From a virus: a stretch of DNA of 64,000 nt. Under the pieces are notes generated by a model. The model was given only the letters and a program-made list of their open reading frames with translations, made no database searches and was not told where the DNA came from. How positions within the stretch are numbered: position 1 is the stretch's first letter; every line of letters starts with the position of its first letter. Below, one piece after another: positions 32,821-40,825 of the stretch. Made by a program: the position numbers and the translations under genes. The stretch covers positions 33,024-97,023 of the IMG/VR virus record IMGVR_UViG_3300020581_000008; one strand, given 5' to 3'.

Positions 32821-34091
32821 GGTGTATCCTCCACAAACTGCATAACCTCGGTTTCGCGTGCTGTCGCGGCCGTAGGTCCATGCAGCGTAAGTGCTACCGG
32901 CACGTAGCAGCTGTCCTCGATAGCCGCAATAAGGTCCTCTGCGTACGAATATTGCGGCGCGGCGTGCTCCATTACGTGGGTGCGTGAGTCTGCCTGTATA
33001 TTCGAGAGCTTGACGCGGTCGGGCAGGCGCTTTAGTCCGGCATAAAGGTAGTTGTTGGCGTAGCGCGCCGTCGGCCTTCTGTCCATGTGCGTTATGGCGA
33101 GCACATCAGGCTTGGCGGAGGCGCAGGCGTAGCGCGCCGTCACCATGTCGAAGCACCCGACGCGGAATGGCCCCATCCAGTGGTGCAGGCTGTTGTGCTG
33201 CTCGGGCACTCGTTGTGCTAGCGCGGCGTATTCTGTAGGAAACGGCCCGGGGCCGTGGCGCGTAGCGTAGCTGCGCAGGACGCCGATATGTAGCCGGTCG
33301 GTGCAGCCAACCTCATTGAGCAGTGTGTCTGCATTGTGAAACGTAGCGTCTGTCCAACTGTTGTAAGGCGCAAAGCCGTGTACCGCATCGATGAGCAAGC
33401 CCTGTGCGCCCTCAAAGACGACGGCGTCCGCTTTGGCGAGCACGTTGTTTGTGGTGCGTAGCTCCATTTCCCCGAGCGCGTCCTGGTAATTAGCAACGAT
33501 CTCGGCCGGTACGATCTTTTGCGCCTCGCGGTATTGTTGGTTTGCAGTGCCGAGCGGCCGTAATTGAGACAACGTCAGTGCGCGGATGAATGTCAGTAAT
33601 GCTTCGCCCGCTGCCGCAGCGTCAGCGCGGCCCACAACGTCGCCCACACGCAGGGCCAGATCCTGCGATGCACTTACCAGCGCCTCGCCCACACCGAGCC
33701 CTACGCTGCCGTGCCGCGCGGCACCGCGCTCTATCTCGCGTGCCTGACACAGCAGCCGGTGCCAAGGCGTCACGATCACGCACCGCGGATCTATCGAGAT
33801 GCGCGGGCGCAGCCCCTTGCAGGTGAGCACTTGGCGCTCGACGTCGAGAGCCAGCGGATCGACGATCATAAAGCGCGATAGGTGGGTAGCGGCGCCAGCG
33901 AGCGTGCCGGCGCCGAATTGGCTAAAGCCGTGCGTGGTGCCGGTTTCGGCGTCCACGACGTGGTGCAACGCTTGCGGGCCGCCGTTGTAGCGCACCACAA
34001 TGTCGGCCTTGTGCTTGCGCACCAGGAAGTCGGTCAGGCAACCTTTCCCCTCATCGCCGTATCCCAAGCCCGCAACGCAATAAGCTCTCAT
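32817..34091 (-). CDS. Adenylosuccinate synthetase paralogue (PurA-like)
   Basis: A 424-residue protein. The N-terminal GTP loop is GYGDEGKG (residues about 9-16), keeping the catalytic Asp. VVRYNGGPQALHHVV stands where PurA has GGHNAGHT; the His is kept. FEGAQGLLIDAVHG and GPGPFPTE are also PurA-like, while the arginine-rich loop and the guanine-specifying motif are altered (THMDRR in place of TKLD). PurA joins aspartate to IMP using GTP. Phage PurZ uses dGMP to make 2-aminoadenine DNA, but the retained Asp and the GGPQA loop resemble uncharacterised bacterial paralogues more than PurZ as I recall them. Substrate is unknown. The start at 34091 overlaps the previous gene as ATGA. Confidence 0.75.
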   Translation of the reverse strand: MRAYCVAGLGYGDEGKGCLTDFLVRKHKADIVVRYNGGPQALHHVVDAETGTTHGFSQFGAGTLAGAATHLSRFMIVDPLALDVERQVLTCKGLRPRISIDPRCVIVTPWHRLLCQAREIERGAARHGSVGLGVGEALVSASQDLALRVGDVVGRADAAAAGEALLTFIRALTLSQLRPLGTANQQYREAQKIVPAEIVANYQDALGEMELRTTNNVLAKADAVVFEGAQGLLIDAVHGFAPYNSWTDATFHNADTLLNEVGCTDRLHIGVLRSYATRHGPGPFPTEYAALAQRVPEQHNSLHHWMGPFRVGCFDMVTARYACASAKPDVLAITHMDRRPTARYANNYLYAGLKRLPDRVKLSNIQADSRTHVMEHAAPQYSYAEDLIAAIEDSCYVPVALTLHGPTAATARETEVMQFVEDTP

Positions 34092-34261
34092 GAGCAGCGC
34101 TCCGCCGGCTTGTGCGTGGCGCGCCACTCTGCGATGGCCTGCTGCTGCGTGAGGCCGCGCGCCGCAGCGCAGAGGAGCCAAAGGCCAGGGATTTCGTACC
34201 GTGCGCCAGCGTGCGTGCTGACGCCAACCTTGCCGTCGAAACAATTCAACTCGTAATCCAT
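34088..34261 (-). CDS. 57-residue hypothetical protein
   Basis: A short frame MDYELNCFDGKVGVSTHAG continuing to a helical LTQQQAIAEWRATHKPAE end. It is supported by its exact ATGA junction with the PurA-like gene and by filling the gap before the vWA gene. No family is recognised; translation is probably coupled to the PurA-like protein. Confidence 0.6.
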   Translation of the reverse strand: MDYELNCFDGKVGVSTHAGARYEIPGLWLLCAAARGLTQQQAIAEWRATHKPAERCS

Positions 34262-34298
34262 AGCCTTTGGCCCTCCCGGTGCCGTATGCCGATGTTCG

Positions 34299-35315
34299 TT
34301 ACAGCCGCTCGACCTCGCTGGCGTCGCCCACCACAGCCGGCAGGCCGGCTGCAGAGTATTTGTCCAGCGCGCCGCCGCCGCCAGCCTTTGCGAGCGGCAC
34401 GAGCGCCTTGGCCATCGCGTCCGTGATGACGCCGTCCGTGAGCATGTCCTGGACGCCGACGTGCTCCTCGCACAGCGCCACGGCCGCCACGATCGTCTCG
34501 CAGATCTTGTTGGGCTCGTCCAGCTTGAGGACGTTTTGCTGGCCGAGGAGCGCCTGCCAGTAGCGGCGCAGCTCGTCGTCGTGGTAGTGCTGTGTCATGT
34601 TGGGGATGACGAAGAAAACGTGGTACCGCTGCTGCGCCTCCCGCACGATCTCTTCCAGCGGGATGTTGGCCTGGATCTTGTCGCCGATGATCGCCGCCAC
34701 TTGCTCGCGCGACACCTGCGGGTAGGCGTGCTCGTCGCCGATGAGAAAGAGGTAGCCGCGTCGCCCCCTTTTCTCCCAATTGTCGTGCGCCGTCTTGCGG
34801 GCGTAGAAGTACAGGCCCAGCTCGTATGACTCCTGGTAGGTGCCCCCGCCGTTAGCTGTCAACCAGATGTTTTCGAGGTCGTTGTCGATCTCAAGGCCGG
34901 ACTCGAACTGGCCGACTTGTAGTGCGCCCTCGCCACGTATGCTACTCATCGCGTCGTAGTCATCCACCGCGCCGATGCAGATGGCTGGGTAGGCGTCGCC
35001 GATGTAGCGCTTGCCGCTGGCCTTGTCGTCGAGAAAGGCGCCCATCAGTTTGGTGAGCCGTTCTTCGATGATGCCCGGCACATCGCGCATGCTGCCGGTG
35101 GTGTCGAGCAAGAGCCCGATCGGGAGAGAGACGGGGTGCGCGTCGCTGTCGCGCGCCTCGCGCACCTTGACGCCCTTGGGGCTCAGGCTCGCATGGACGC
35201 CGTGCGCCTTGCCGCTGGCCACCGCTGCGGTGTGCTTGAACACCGGCGTGGCGGTCGCCAACCGGGCCGCTACGCGGGCACTGTAAGCCGTGCTGCTGTA
35301 AACGCTGCCTCCCAT
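34299..35315 (-). CDS. vWA-domain protein (TerY-like)
   Basis: A 338-residue protein with a von Willebrand factor A fold. The MIDAS metal site is complete: DTTGS at residues 71-75, a GGGTYQES threonine near 165, and LIGDEH near 200. A C-terminal helical tail follows. vWA proteins are metal-dependent adaptors. Here it lies directly downstream of a J-domain kinase-like gene, an arrangement reminiscent of TerY-type vWA/kinase signalling sets described in bacteria, but no PP2C phosphatase is present. AGGAG lies 7 bases before the ATG at 35315, chosen over a longer frame that runs into the neighbour. Confidence 0.8.
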   Translation of the reverse strand: MGGSVYSSTAYSARVAARLATATPVFKHTAAVASGKAHGVHASLSPKGVKVREARDSDAHPVSLPIGLLLDTTGSMRDVPGIIEERLTKLMGAFLDDKASGKRYIGDAYPAICIGAVDDYDAMSSIRGEGALQVGQFESGLEIDNDLENIWLTANGGGTYQESYELGLYFYARKTAHDNWEKRGRRGYLFLIGDEHAYPQVSREQVAAIIGDKIQANIPLEEIVREAQQRYHVFFVIPNMTQHYHDDELRRYWQALLGQQNVLKLDEPNKICETIVAAVALCEEHVGVQDMLTDGVITDAMAKALVPLAKAGGGGALDKYSAAGLPAVVGDASEVERL

Positions 35316-35334
35316 GGTGTTGCTCCTTTTCCTG

Positions 35335-36318
35335 TCAATTGACTGGTATGTCCAGCCGGACGAACTGCGGTTTGCCGTATTCGGTGAGGGCCACTTCGCG
35401 CCAGCGGTCGTGGAGTTGAAACACGCTTTCTGGCCGCGCGGCCGGAGACTCTGCCGTGCACCACTCAAACAGGCCACGAAAGCGCTTGGGTATCGTATCG
35501 CCCTTGCCCGCCGCGCGGCTGGCGGCGTACCACATCGCGGCAGCCGCCATGTAGATATCGGTGGCACAGTAAGCGTCTTTCTTGAACACCTCGGGCGGGT
35601 AGTGTGCCCGCCACTTCTTAGAAACCAACGGTATGTGCCACTTGCTTGGAAAATCGACACTGCACACCCAATCCACCAGGACAAGTCCGTGGTCGTCCGG
35701 CCTGTAGAGAAGATGGTGCGGCAGCACAGCGCCGTGGATCAGGCCGTGGCTGTGGGCATAGCCGAGAATTTCTAGTAGCCGGTTCATCATCCACACCACA
35801 TGCCGAAACGGCAAGCCACCAGGAAACGCCTGCCGGATGTGCGTCAGCGGCAAGCAGCCTTGCGCCAGAGACAGCACGTTAACCGCGCGGCCAGATGCCT
35901 CAAAAGCATCGTGCACTAGCGGCAGGTAACGCTTGAAAGCGTCCGTTTTATTGTCTGCGTGCAGCGTCTTAAGAGCTGCGCGTTCTTGCGCGAGCAGCGC
36001 GTTGTCGCTAGCGGTGCGCACGATCTTGGCTACCGCCTCGGTGCCATCGAAAGCCACGAGGTAAAGATCGGAGATCGCGCCGCGCGCCAACGGCGCAGTG
36101 ACGGTCCACTTACCCAGCTTGATGGCCGGCGCGTTGCCGTTGACAAGTGCATGCATCTCGCCTAGCCGCTTAAAGGCGCGCTCGGCCCTGTCGCGCTGGG
36201 CGGCCTCGATCCTGTCCGGGTGGCAGAGTGCGGCTAACTGCTTAAAGGTGGCCGCCGCAAAGATGTCCGCCGGCACCTTGGCGCACTCGATCAGGCGCAG
36301 CGCAGCTTCGGTTGTCAC
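35335..36318 (-). CDS. J-domain/protein pseudokinase fusion
   Basis: A 327-residue protein. Residues 1-60 resemble a J domain with FKQLAALCHPD (HPD at 33-35). A protein-kinase-like domain follows: glycine loop LARGAISDLYLV (77-88), Lys98, Glu112 of helix C, then HGAVLPHHLL (195-204) where kinases have HRDLKPEN, and DWV (216-218) in place of DFG. The catalytic Asp (Ala197), the Lys and the Asn are all replaced, so it is probably a pseudokinase that binds nucleotide. It pairs with the vWA gene downstream. GTG start at 36318 overlaps nothing upstream but shares GTGA with the gene before. Confidence 0.75.
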   Translation of the reverse strand: MTTEAALRLIECAKVPADIFAAATFKQLAALCHPDRIEAAQRDRAERAFKRLGEMHALVNGNAPAIKLGKWTVTAPLARGAISDLYLVAFDGTEAVAKIVRTASDNALLAQERAALKTLHADNKTDAFKRYLPLVHDAFEASGRAVNVLSLAQGCLPLTHIRQAFPGGLPFRHVVWMMNRLLEILGYAHSHGLIHGAVLPHHLLYRPDDHGLVLVDWVCSVDFPSKWHIPLVSKKWRAHYPPEVFKKDAYCATDIYMAAAAMWYAASRAAGKGDTIPKRFRGLFEWCTAESPAARPESVFQLHDRWREVALTEYGKPQFVRLDIPVN

Positions 36319-36626
36319 AGCGCTGGCCTCTCGGAAAGCTGGCGCCCGCGCGATGCGCGCACGTAAGCGCGGTGCCAGAAAGCCTCTGCCGGCGTGCGCC
36401 CGTCATCGTATTCACGGCGCCACGCGTCTGCCTTCCACTGGTCAGCTTCATGCTGCTTGACACCGCCTTTTGATACGGCATAGGCACGCAGCTCATCAAA
36501 CCAAGGCGGGAATGCCGCGAGGCTCCTACGGCGCAGCAGCAGCCACCCCGCAAGCGCACCGAACGCGCCGCATCCGAAGGAGTAAAGGCCAATCGAGACG
36601 GCCGGGAGCCACCATAAACCGTCCAT
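36315..36626 (-). CDS. Membrane-anchored hypothetical protein
   Basis: A 103-residue protein. The ATG at 36626 has GGGGGAG upstream. An N-terminal hydrophobic segment (GLYSFGCGAFGALAGWLLL) is followed by a soluble helical tail with WKADAWRREYDDG and TPAEAFWHRAYV. It is predicted to be inner-membrane anchored with the tail in the cytoplasm. Its end overlaps the GTG of the kinase-like gene, suggesting the three are made together. Confidence 0.65.
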   Translation of the reverse strand: MDGLWWLPAVSIGLYSFGCGAFGALAGWLLLRRRSLAAFPPWFDELRAYAVSKGGVKQHEADQWKADAWRREYDDGRTPAEAFWHRAYVRASRGRQLSERPAL

Positions 36627-36910
36627 TAGTCTCCCCCCGCACCTTGCGCGAGCGAATGGGGGCGCAGTAACTTCGTGTCGTGTGGCGCCTCCGGCCGGCC
36701 GGAGGCGCCCCACAACTCCCACCGCGTCTCGAAACGCACGCGCTCCATCCGCAATTGAATCAACTCGTCTTCCAGTTGCGCCGACGTTTGGTTCATCGCG
36801 GGTGCTGGCGATTCCTGGCAACGGTGGATCGCTTCGATCACTGCCGCTTCGAGGTGGTCGAGCACTTCACGGTTTACCCCAACTACCGGTGCTATTTCCC
36901 CGTTGGACAT
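36626..36910 (-). CDS. Hypothetical helical protein
   Basis: A 94-residue protein, mostly helical (VLDHLEAAVIEAIHRCQ, then LEDELIQLRMERVRFETRWELW), possibly a coiled-coil dimer. It overlaps the RuvC-like gene end by 19 bases and the next start by one base. No family is recognised. Confidence 0.6.
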   Translation of the reverse strand: MSNGEIAPVVGVNREVLDHLEAAVIEAIHRCQESPAPAMNQTSAQLEDELIQLRMERVRFETRWELWGASGRPEAPHDTKLLRPHSLAQGAGGD

Positions 36911-37425
36911 GGCGGCTCCTCGTATTGCAATTGGAGTGGTGGCAACGCAGGCGCACCGGCCCTAGTGGCGGCCTGATCGGCATAAGTGACAGCAACGGCG
37001 AGTGCGCTCCATAGGTGTCCAGAAACGTTATAGCACGGCCCTTGGTTCTTCTTCGTGCCTACGGGGCCGAGCTTGTCGATGAGAGCTTGACGGATGTTGG
37101 CGTCCTTCGCGCGCATGCTCATGCACAAATGCATCTTGATGTCTTTGCGATAGAGCAGCGCCGGCTCTTGGCCCGTGATGGCATACCAGCGCTCGGTAAA
37201 GCGCCCAATCGCCAAGACTGTTTCAAACACCTCTTTCCCTACCGCCATGCCGTAACTGGCCACCATCTCAATCGCGCAGACCGCGTCATCTGCCCACTGG
37301 ATCAATACGTCACGCTTTAGGCGCCAGTTTTCTATCTGCTCAGCCTTTACTACACGCCCCCCGGCCAGCACTACATAGCCGCTGGTTTCCGGCCCCGGAT
37401 CAATCGCCAACACATGCGCCCTCAT
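36892..37425 (-). CDS. RuvC-like Holliday junction nuclease
   Basis: A 177-residue RNase H-fold protein resembling phage RuvC-like resolvases: AIDPGPETSGYVVL carries the first catalytic Asp (residue 9), AIEMVASYGM the Glu, and a C-terminal helix region KDANIRQALIDKLGP followed by SGHLWSALAVAV supplies further acidic positions more weakly than in classical RuvC. It should cut branched replication or recombination intermediates before packaging. Start ATG overlaps the upstream TGA (ATGA). Confidence 0.75.
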   Translation of the reverse strand: MRAHVLAIDPGPETSGYVVLAGGRVVKAEQIENWRLKRDVLIQWADDAVCAIEMVASYGMAVGKEVFETVLAIGRFTERWYAITGQEPALLYRKDIKMHLCMSMRAKDANIRQALIDKLGPVGTKKNQGPCYNVSGHLWSALAVAVTYADQAATRAGAPALPPLQLQYEEPPCPTGK

Positions 37426-37679
37426 GACACTGCCCCGATGACCTCGACGTACAACGACTCAGCAAAGTGTCCCTTGCTCTCCCTGCCGTCGTGGTCGAAG
37501 CGCACATCGATCAGCGATTCGTACGGATAACTGCCGAGCACCTTGCATGCCCTGCGCCCGTACCAGCGCAGCACGGTAGCGGGCTGCACCGTCATGGAAA
37601 GGGGTGTCGTGATGTCGTCGCGGAACAGCATACTGTCGAACACCATGACACGCGTGCCGGGGTAGTAAATCTCAGGCAT
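37422..37679 (-). CDS. Hypothetical small beta protein
   Basis: An 85-residue protein with a beta-barrel-like sequence (ATVLRWYGRRACKVLG, then LIDVRFDHDGRESKGHF), possibly a small SH3/KOW-like fold that binds nucleic acid or protein. It overlaps the RuvC-like start as ATGA. No family is recognised with certainty. Confidence 0.6.
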   Translation of the reverse strand: MPEIYYPGTRVMVFDSMLFRDDITTPLSMTVQPATVLRWYGRRACKVLGSYPYESLIDVRFDHDGRESKGHFAESLYVEVIGAVS

Positions 37680-38217
37680 GCGCCTCTCCCGGCGGCGGCC
37701 AGTGTGGCGCCACGAGCGTCGCGTAGTTGGAGAGGAATCGTCCCACAGTTGCGGCTCCCCCCGCGGTGTTCCACACCCGCTTATAGGTGGGCCATAGTGC
37801 CCCAGGATCGATTATCGTCGGCAACGGCTCTGGGTCGAGCCAGTACTTCATCCTGGCGATGGCGCAGGCATAGGCAAGATTCCAAATCAACTGATCTCCT
37901 GTCTCCACAGCCCCGACGATTGCGCCGCCAGTTGTCTCCGGCACCATGGTTTTACGGAGCACGAGCCAAGCCCTGCCGCTGATGCGACGCAGCGTATCTT
38001 GCTCGGTCGCCCGCTCCATCTGCCACAACCCGTAAGCGCCAACGCCTTCGCGCACGCCTAGTTGCCGGAGATCACGGAATTGGCTTTCCTGCGCTGCCGT
38101 GGCAAGCAGCAGCGCCTCGGCGACGGCGCCGTCAATGCCGGGCACGGCTACCGCTAGGGCGGCAAGCGTAGGCCGTATCACGTACACGCCTAACTGCTGC
38201 ACGTCCAATCCGCTCAT
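37672..38217 (-). CDS. Lytic transglycosylase/lysozyme-like protein
   Basis: A 181-residue protein with ALLLATAAQESQFRDLRQLG, where Glu44 fits the catalytic glutamate of lytic transglycosylases, and GAYGLWQMERAT, the usual second motif. A Trp-rich C-terminus (LWPTYKRVWNT) follows. It has no signal peptide. It could be the endolysin, but it lies in the minus-strand early cluster far from the holin-like genes. The ATG at 38217 overlaps the previous TGA (ATGA). Confidence 0.7.
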   Translation of the reverse strand: MSGLDVQQLGVYVIRPTLAALAVAVPGIDGAVAEALLLATAAQESQFRDLRQLGVREGVGAYGLWQMERATEQDTLRRISGRAWLVLRKTMVPETTGGAIVGAVETGDQLIWNLAYACAIARMKYWLDPEPLPTIIDPGALWPTYKRVWNTAGGAATVGRFLSNYATLVAPHWPPPGEAHA

Positions 38218-38420
38218 GCAACCCTCCCGTAAGCGATGCCCTCTACGTAAGTGCCGTAATGCGGCAGCGCTGGCCCGCGTTTGGTGCTGCACTCTGCGCA
38301 CCTGTCGCGAACCTCCTCGGTACTGATATCGCTCGCCGGCACGTTTACCCACGTCGCGCCTGACAGATCGGCCGGGAAGAACCTCCCGCAGGTATCGCAC
38401 TTGCACGCCGGCTGTCTCAT
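38214..38420 (-). CDS. Zinc-ribbon protein
   Basis: A 68-residue protein with CKCDTCGRFF and, 30 residues later, CAECSTKRG, two CxxC knuckles forming a zinc ribbon. GGAGG precedes the ATG at 38420. Small zinc ribbons in phages often bind host transcription or replication proteins. Function is unknown. Confidence 0.7.
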   Translation of the reverse strand: MRQPACKCDTCGRFFPADLSGATWVNVPASDISTEEVRDRCAECSTKRGPALPHYGTYVEGIAYGRVA

Positions 38421-38647
38421 GGCGCCCCCTCCGGCGCCTTGCGCCAGCACGCCTTGCAAGTGCCGTCATTCCGGCGCGGCTCTGGCCCACGCGTTTGGTT
38501 TCCTGCCCACCGCGGCACACCGATCGCCAACCACCTGCCGCAAAGCGAGCGGCCGTCGGCGCCGAAATAATGCGCTGCATTCGCGCCCGCTACGGTGCCC
38601 CACCCTTGGCTGCGGGCAGTCATTTGTTGTTCGCTTTGGCCGGTCAT
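38417..38647 (-). CDS. Small Cys-containing protein
   Basis: A 76-residue protein with AAHYFGADGRSLCGRW and a later CKACWRK, a split CxnCxxC set that likely binds zinc. ATG at 38647 overlaps the upstream TGA and its own TGA overlaps the next ATG. The pattern is common among phage early proteins of unknown function. Confidence 0.65.
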   Translation of the reverse strand: MTGQSEQQMTARSQGWGTVAGANAAHYFGADGRSLCGRWLAIGVPRWAGNQTRGPEPRRNDGTCKACWRKAPEGAP

Positions 38648-38871
38648 GGCGTCACCTCGCGCTCTACCCAGCGGCGAAAGTTGGCGATGAAGACCGTGTT
38701 GCCGCCCACCTCTTTGCCGTTTGGCGCAATGCGGACGAAAGACAGCATGCTGCCGCGCTCGTCCTCTGGCGGCGCCGTCTGCGCCATCCGCGTCACCCGG
38801 CGCCGCATGCCGAGGAAGTTCTCGTACAGCTTGCCGACCTCGATCGTGCCTGTGTAGGGCTGGTGCGTCAT
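38644..38871 (-). CDS. Hypothetical small protein
   Basis: A 75-residue protein with YTGTIEVGKLYENFLGMRRRV and a C-terminal NTVFIANFRRWVER. GGGAGG lies 4 bases before the ATG at 38871. Beta-rich N-terminus and helix at the end; no family known. Confidence 0.6.
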   Translation of the reverse strand: MTHQPYTGTIEVGKLYENFLGMRRRVTRMAQTAPPEDERGSMLSFVRIAPNGKEVGGNTVFIANFRRWVEREVTP

Positions 38872-39107
38872 CGTGCCTCCCATTGCACTGCGCTGATGTC
38901 TTGCGGCAAGCGACCTTGTTCTTCGCACCAGTCCTGATCGCAATGCGCCACCAGTGCCTTGCTACGCAGTAGGCCGCGCTCGAAAAGGATCGCCAGCACT
39001 TCTGACGCACCGAGCCTGTGCCCCTCGACGACCAACCGGCCGCCGATGTACAGCCCGCTCCAATCGTCGGCATGCACCAGCACGATATCAGCCGTAGGCG
39101 CCGTCAC
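38868..39107 (-). CDS. Hypothetical small protein
   Basis: A 79-residue protein, GTG start overlapping the previous TGA. It contains DDWSGLYIGGRLVVEGHRL and a helical VLAILFERGLL segment, ending with an acidic CDQDWCEEQG pair of Cys. No family is recognised. Part of the overlapping minus-strand chain. Confidence 0.6.
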   Translation of the reverse strand: MTAPTADIVLVHADDWSGLYIGGRLVVEGHRLGASEVLAILFERGLLRSKALVAHCDQDWCEEQGRLPQDISAVQWEAR

Positions 39108-39331
39108 GATATGTCGCCCCCCAACGGCAACGCCGCCGAATCGCTGGCGTCACAACCGGCATCGTAGCCCGCGTTGTAGGCAAGCTCCCATGCGCGGCGG
39201 ACTGCTGCGTTGATTTCGCTGGCCGCCTTGGGATCGAGCGCGCCAACGCGGCGTGCGTCGTGTGCCCTACCGGCGGCAATCGCTTCCCAAACGGCAGCCT
39301 CGAAAACAGCCGATGGTGCAGGCGCGCTCAT
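39104..39331 (-). CDS. Hypothetical helical protein
   Basis: A 75-residue Ala-rich helical protein (FEAAVWEAIAAGRAHDARR, then AAVRRAWELAYNAGYDAGC). ATG overlaps the stop of the preceding gene (ATGA). No family is recognised. Confidence 0.6.
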   Translation of the reverse strand: MSAPAPSAVFEAAVWEAIAAGRAHDARRVGALDPKAASEINAAVRRAWELAYNAGYDAGCDASDSAALPLGGDIS

Positions 39332-40101
39332 TCCTGTTCCTCTGCGGCATCGTCTTCGTCGTCGGGCTCGTCCAGTTCGCCAAGATCCGCAACCCCCTGC
39401 GGCGCGGGCAGCGCCTCTCGCGCCCCTAGCAGCGCCTTGCGGTACGCGATCAACAGCGTCTCGTCCGCGCTGTACACCAGCGTGCCGTAGTCCGTTACGC
39501 CCTTGAATGTGCCGTCGCCGCCCTCCACCAACGCGATGCCGGCCAGCTCTTCGGGCGCCTTCTTGGCGCTGCTGTACCGCAGCGCGACGGATTTGCCCTG
39601 CATGACGCGGCCTTCATAGTAGTAGATCGGCGGCTGCCCATCCGGGCCGGTTGGGGGCGTGGCCTCATCCACGATCGGCGGCAGTGCGTCGATTTGCTCG
39701 GCCCAGAGCGCCAGTTGCGCATCGTCTGCTTCGCGGCGGCTATCGTGGAGCTTGAGCTGTTTTTCGTTCTCGTCCAGCCGCATGCGCTGCACCGCCTCGT
39801 TGGTGTCGGTACGCACCAGATACTTGTACTGCTTGTCGAAGTCGAAGTGCCAGACGCACTCCACGTCGCGGTCTTCGGTGCGGGACGTCACCTTGACGGC
39901 AAGCGCTTGTCGGTGGCCGCGCACAGCCTCGACGGCCTTCTTGAGCTGGTCCGTGGTCTGCTTTGTCTCGGCCTTGTGGGTGGCGAGCGCCAGCTCGGCG
40001 CCCGTTTCGGCCATCGAGACGCGCGCTAGCTCAAGTGCTGACGCCTCAACCTCGCTATCGTCGAGCGCAACTGGTAAAGCCCTCATTTCGGTGTCTGCCA
40101 T
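39328..40101 (-). CDS. Hypothetical protein with coiled coil and acidic tail
   Basis: A 257-residue protein. ATG at 40101 has GGAGGAG 8 bases upstream. The N-terminal third is a coiled coil (ELALATHKAETKQTTDQLK), the middle includes CVWHFDFDKQYKYLVRTDTNEAV with DENEKQLKLHD, and the C-terminus is strongly acidic (DEPDDEDDAAEEQE), which could mimic DNA or bind basic proteins. It is the largest protein in this chain of small genes. No family is recognised. Confidence 0.65.
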   Translation of the reverse strand: MADTEMRALPVALDDSEVEASALELARVSMAETGAELALATHKAETKQTTDQLKKAVEAVRGHRQALAVKVTSRTEDRDVECVWHFDFDKQYKYLVRTDTNEAVQRMRLDENEKQLKLHDSRREADDAQLALWAEQIDALPPIVDEATPPTGPDGQPPIYYYEGRVMQGKSVALRYSSAKKAPEELAGIALVEGGDGTFKGVTDYGTLVYSADETLLIAYRKALLGAREALPAPQGVADLGELDEPDDEDDAAEEQE

Positions 40102-40157
40102 GTTCAATCTCCTCCCGTTTCGTTAGGCCGCAACCCTTGCGGCGCGGTGCGCTTGTT

Positions 40158-40751
40158 TCAGTCGAAGTTGATGGCGAGCACGGGATGTAATTCGATAGCG
40201 TTGGGCGCCATCCCGTCTTGGCCGTGTGGTCTGTCAAACATGCCAACGCCTGTAACGCGTACGCGCCACTTGCTGATCAAGTGCACCAGTTTGCCCACCG
40301 TGCCGGCGTGAAAGCCTTGCGCTTCAAAGTCAGCCCGCGCCTGCCGGATCTGCGCAAGCCAGGGGCTGCCAGCCGCGCACATGGGGGCCGGTATTTCCGC
40401 GATCACCGTGTTGCCCGCGCCGTCCGTCAGAACAAGGTGGTAGTCGCAATCCTTTTCCAACTTGAAAGCCGTCAGATAGGCGACCACCATGTAGGCTGTG
40501 GTTTCGTGTGGTTTTGCTCGCCCAAGCCCCGCTTCGCTGTTAGGGCTAGGCACGGGCCATGCGCCCATCTCCGCGACGGTGGCAGCAACGGGGTTTGCTG
40601 TGTCAACGGCGCGCGCCGCATGGTCGGTGCCGCCCTTTACTGCGGCACGCTCCACCCCGCAGGTGCATGCCGGGTACGACTTGGCTGCTGCGGCCGGTGC
40701 CGCAAGGCACAACAGCAACACCGCAACAACGGCCAGACTATTTCGTCGCAT
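40158..40751 (-). CDS. Secreted hypothetical protein
   Basis: A 197-residue protein with a signal peptide (NSLAVVAVLLLCLAAPAAAA, then KSYPACTCGV). The ATG at 40751 has GAAGGGG upstream. The mature part has several Cys (PACTCGV, EKDCDYHLVLTDGAG, PAPMCAAGSPW) that may form disulphides, and a beta-like HLISKWRVRVTGVGMFD stretch resembling nuclease-associated OB-like folds seen in exported phage proteins. Likely acts in the periplasm or outside the cell. Function unknown. Confidence 0.65.
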   Translation of the reverse strand: MRRNSLAVVAVLLLCLAAPAAAAKSYPACTCGVERAAVKGGTDHAARAVDTANPVAATVAEMGAWPVPSPNSEAGLGRAKPHETTAYMVVAYLTAFKLEKDCDYHLVLTDGAGNTVIAEIPAPMCAAGSPWLAQIRQARADFEAQGFHAGTVGKLVHLISKWRVRVTGVGMFDRPHGQDGMAPNAIELHPVLAINFD

Positions 40752-40825
40752 GGTATTCACCCCTTCCAGTCGGTGCAATTCAACGGTAGCGCTCGCATTC
40801 GGCGCGGCACCAGCTGCCAACCCAA

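Noticed and set aside
32817-34091. Direct call of PurZ and a 2-aminoadenine genome
   Set aside because: The catalytic Asp of PurA is kept, the substrate loop differs, and no MazZ, DatZ or Z-type polymerase is seen in the window.
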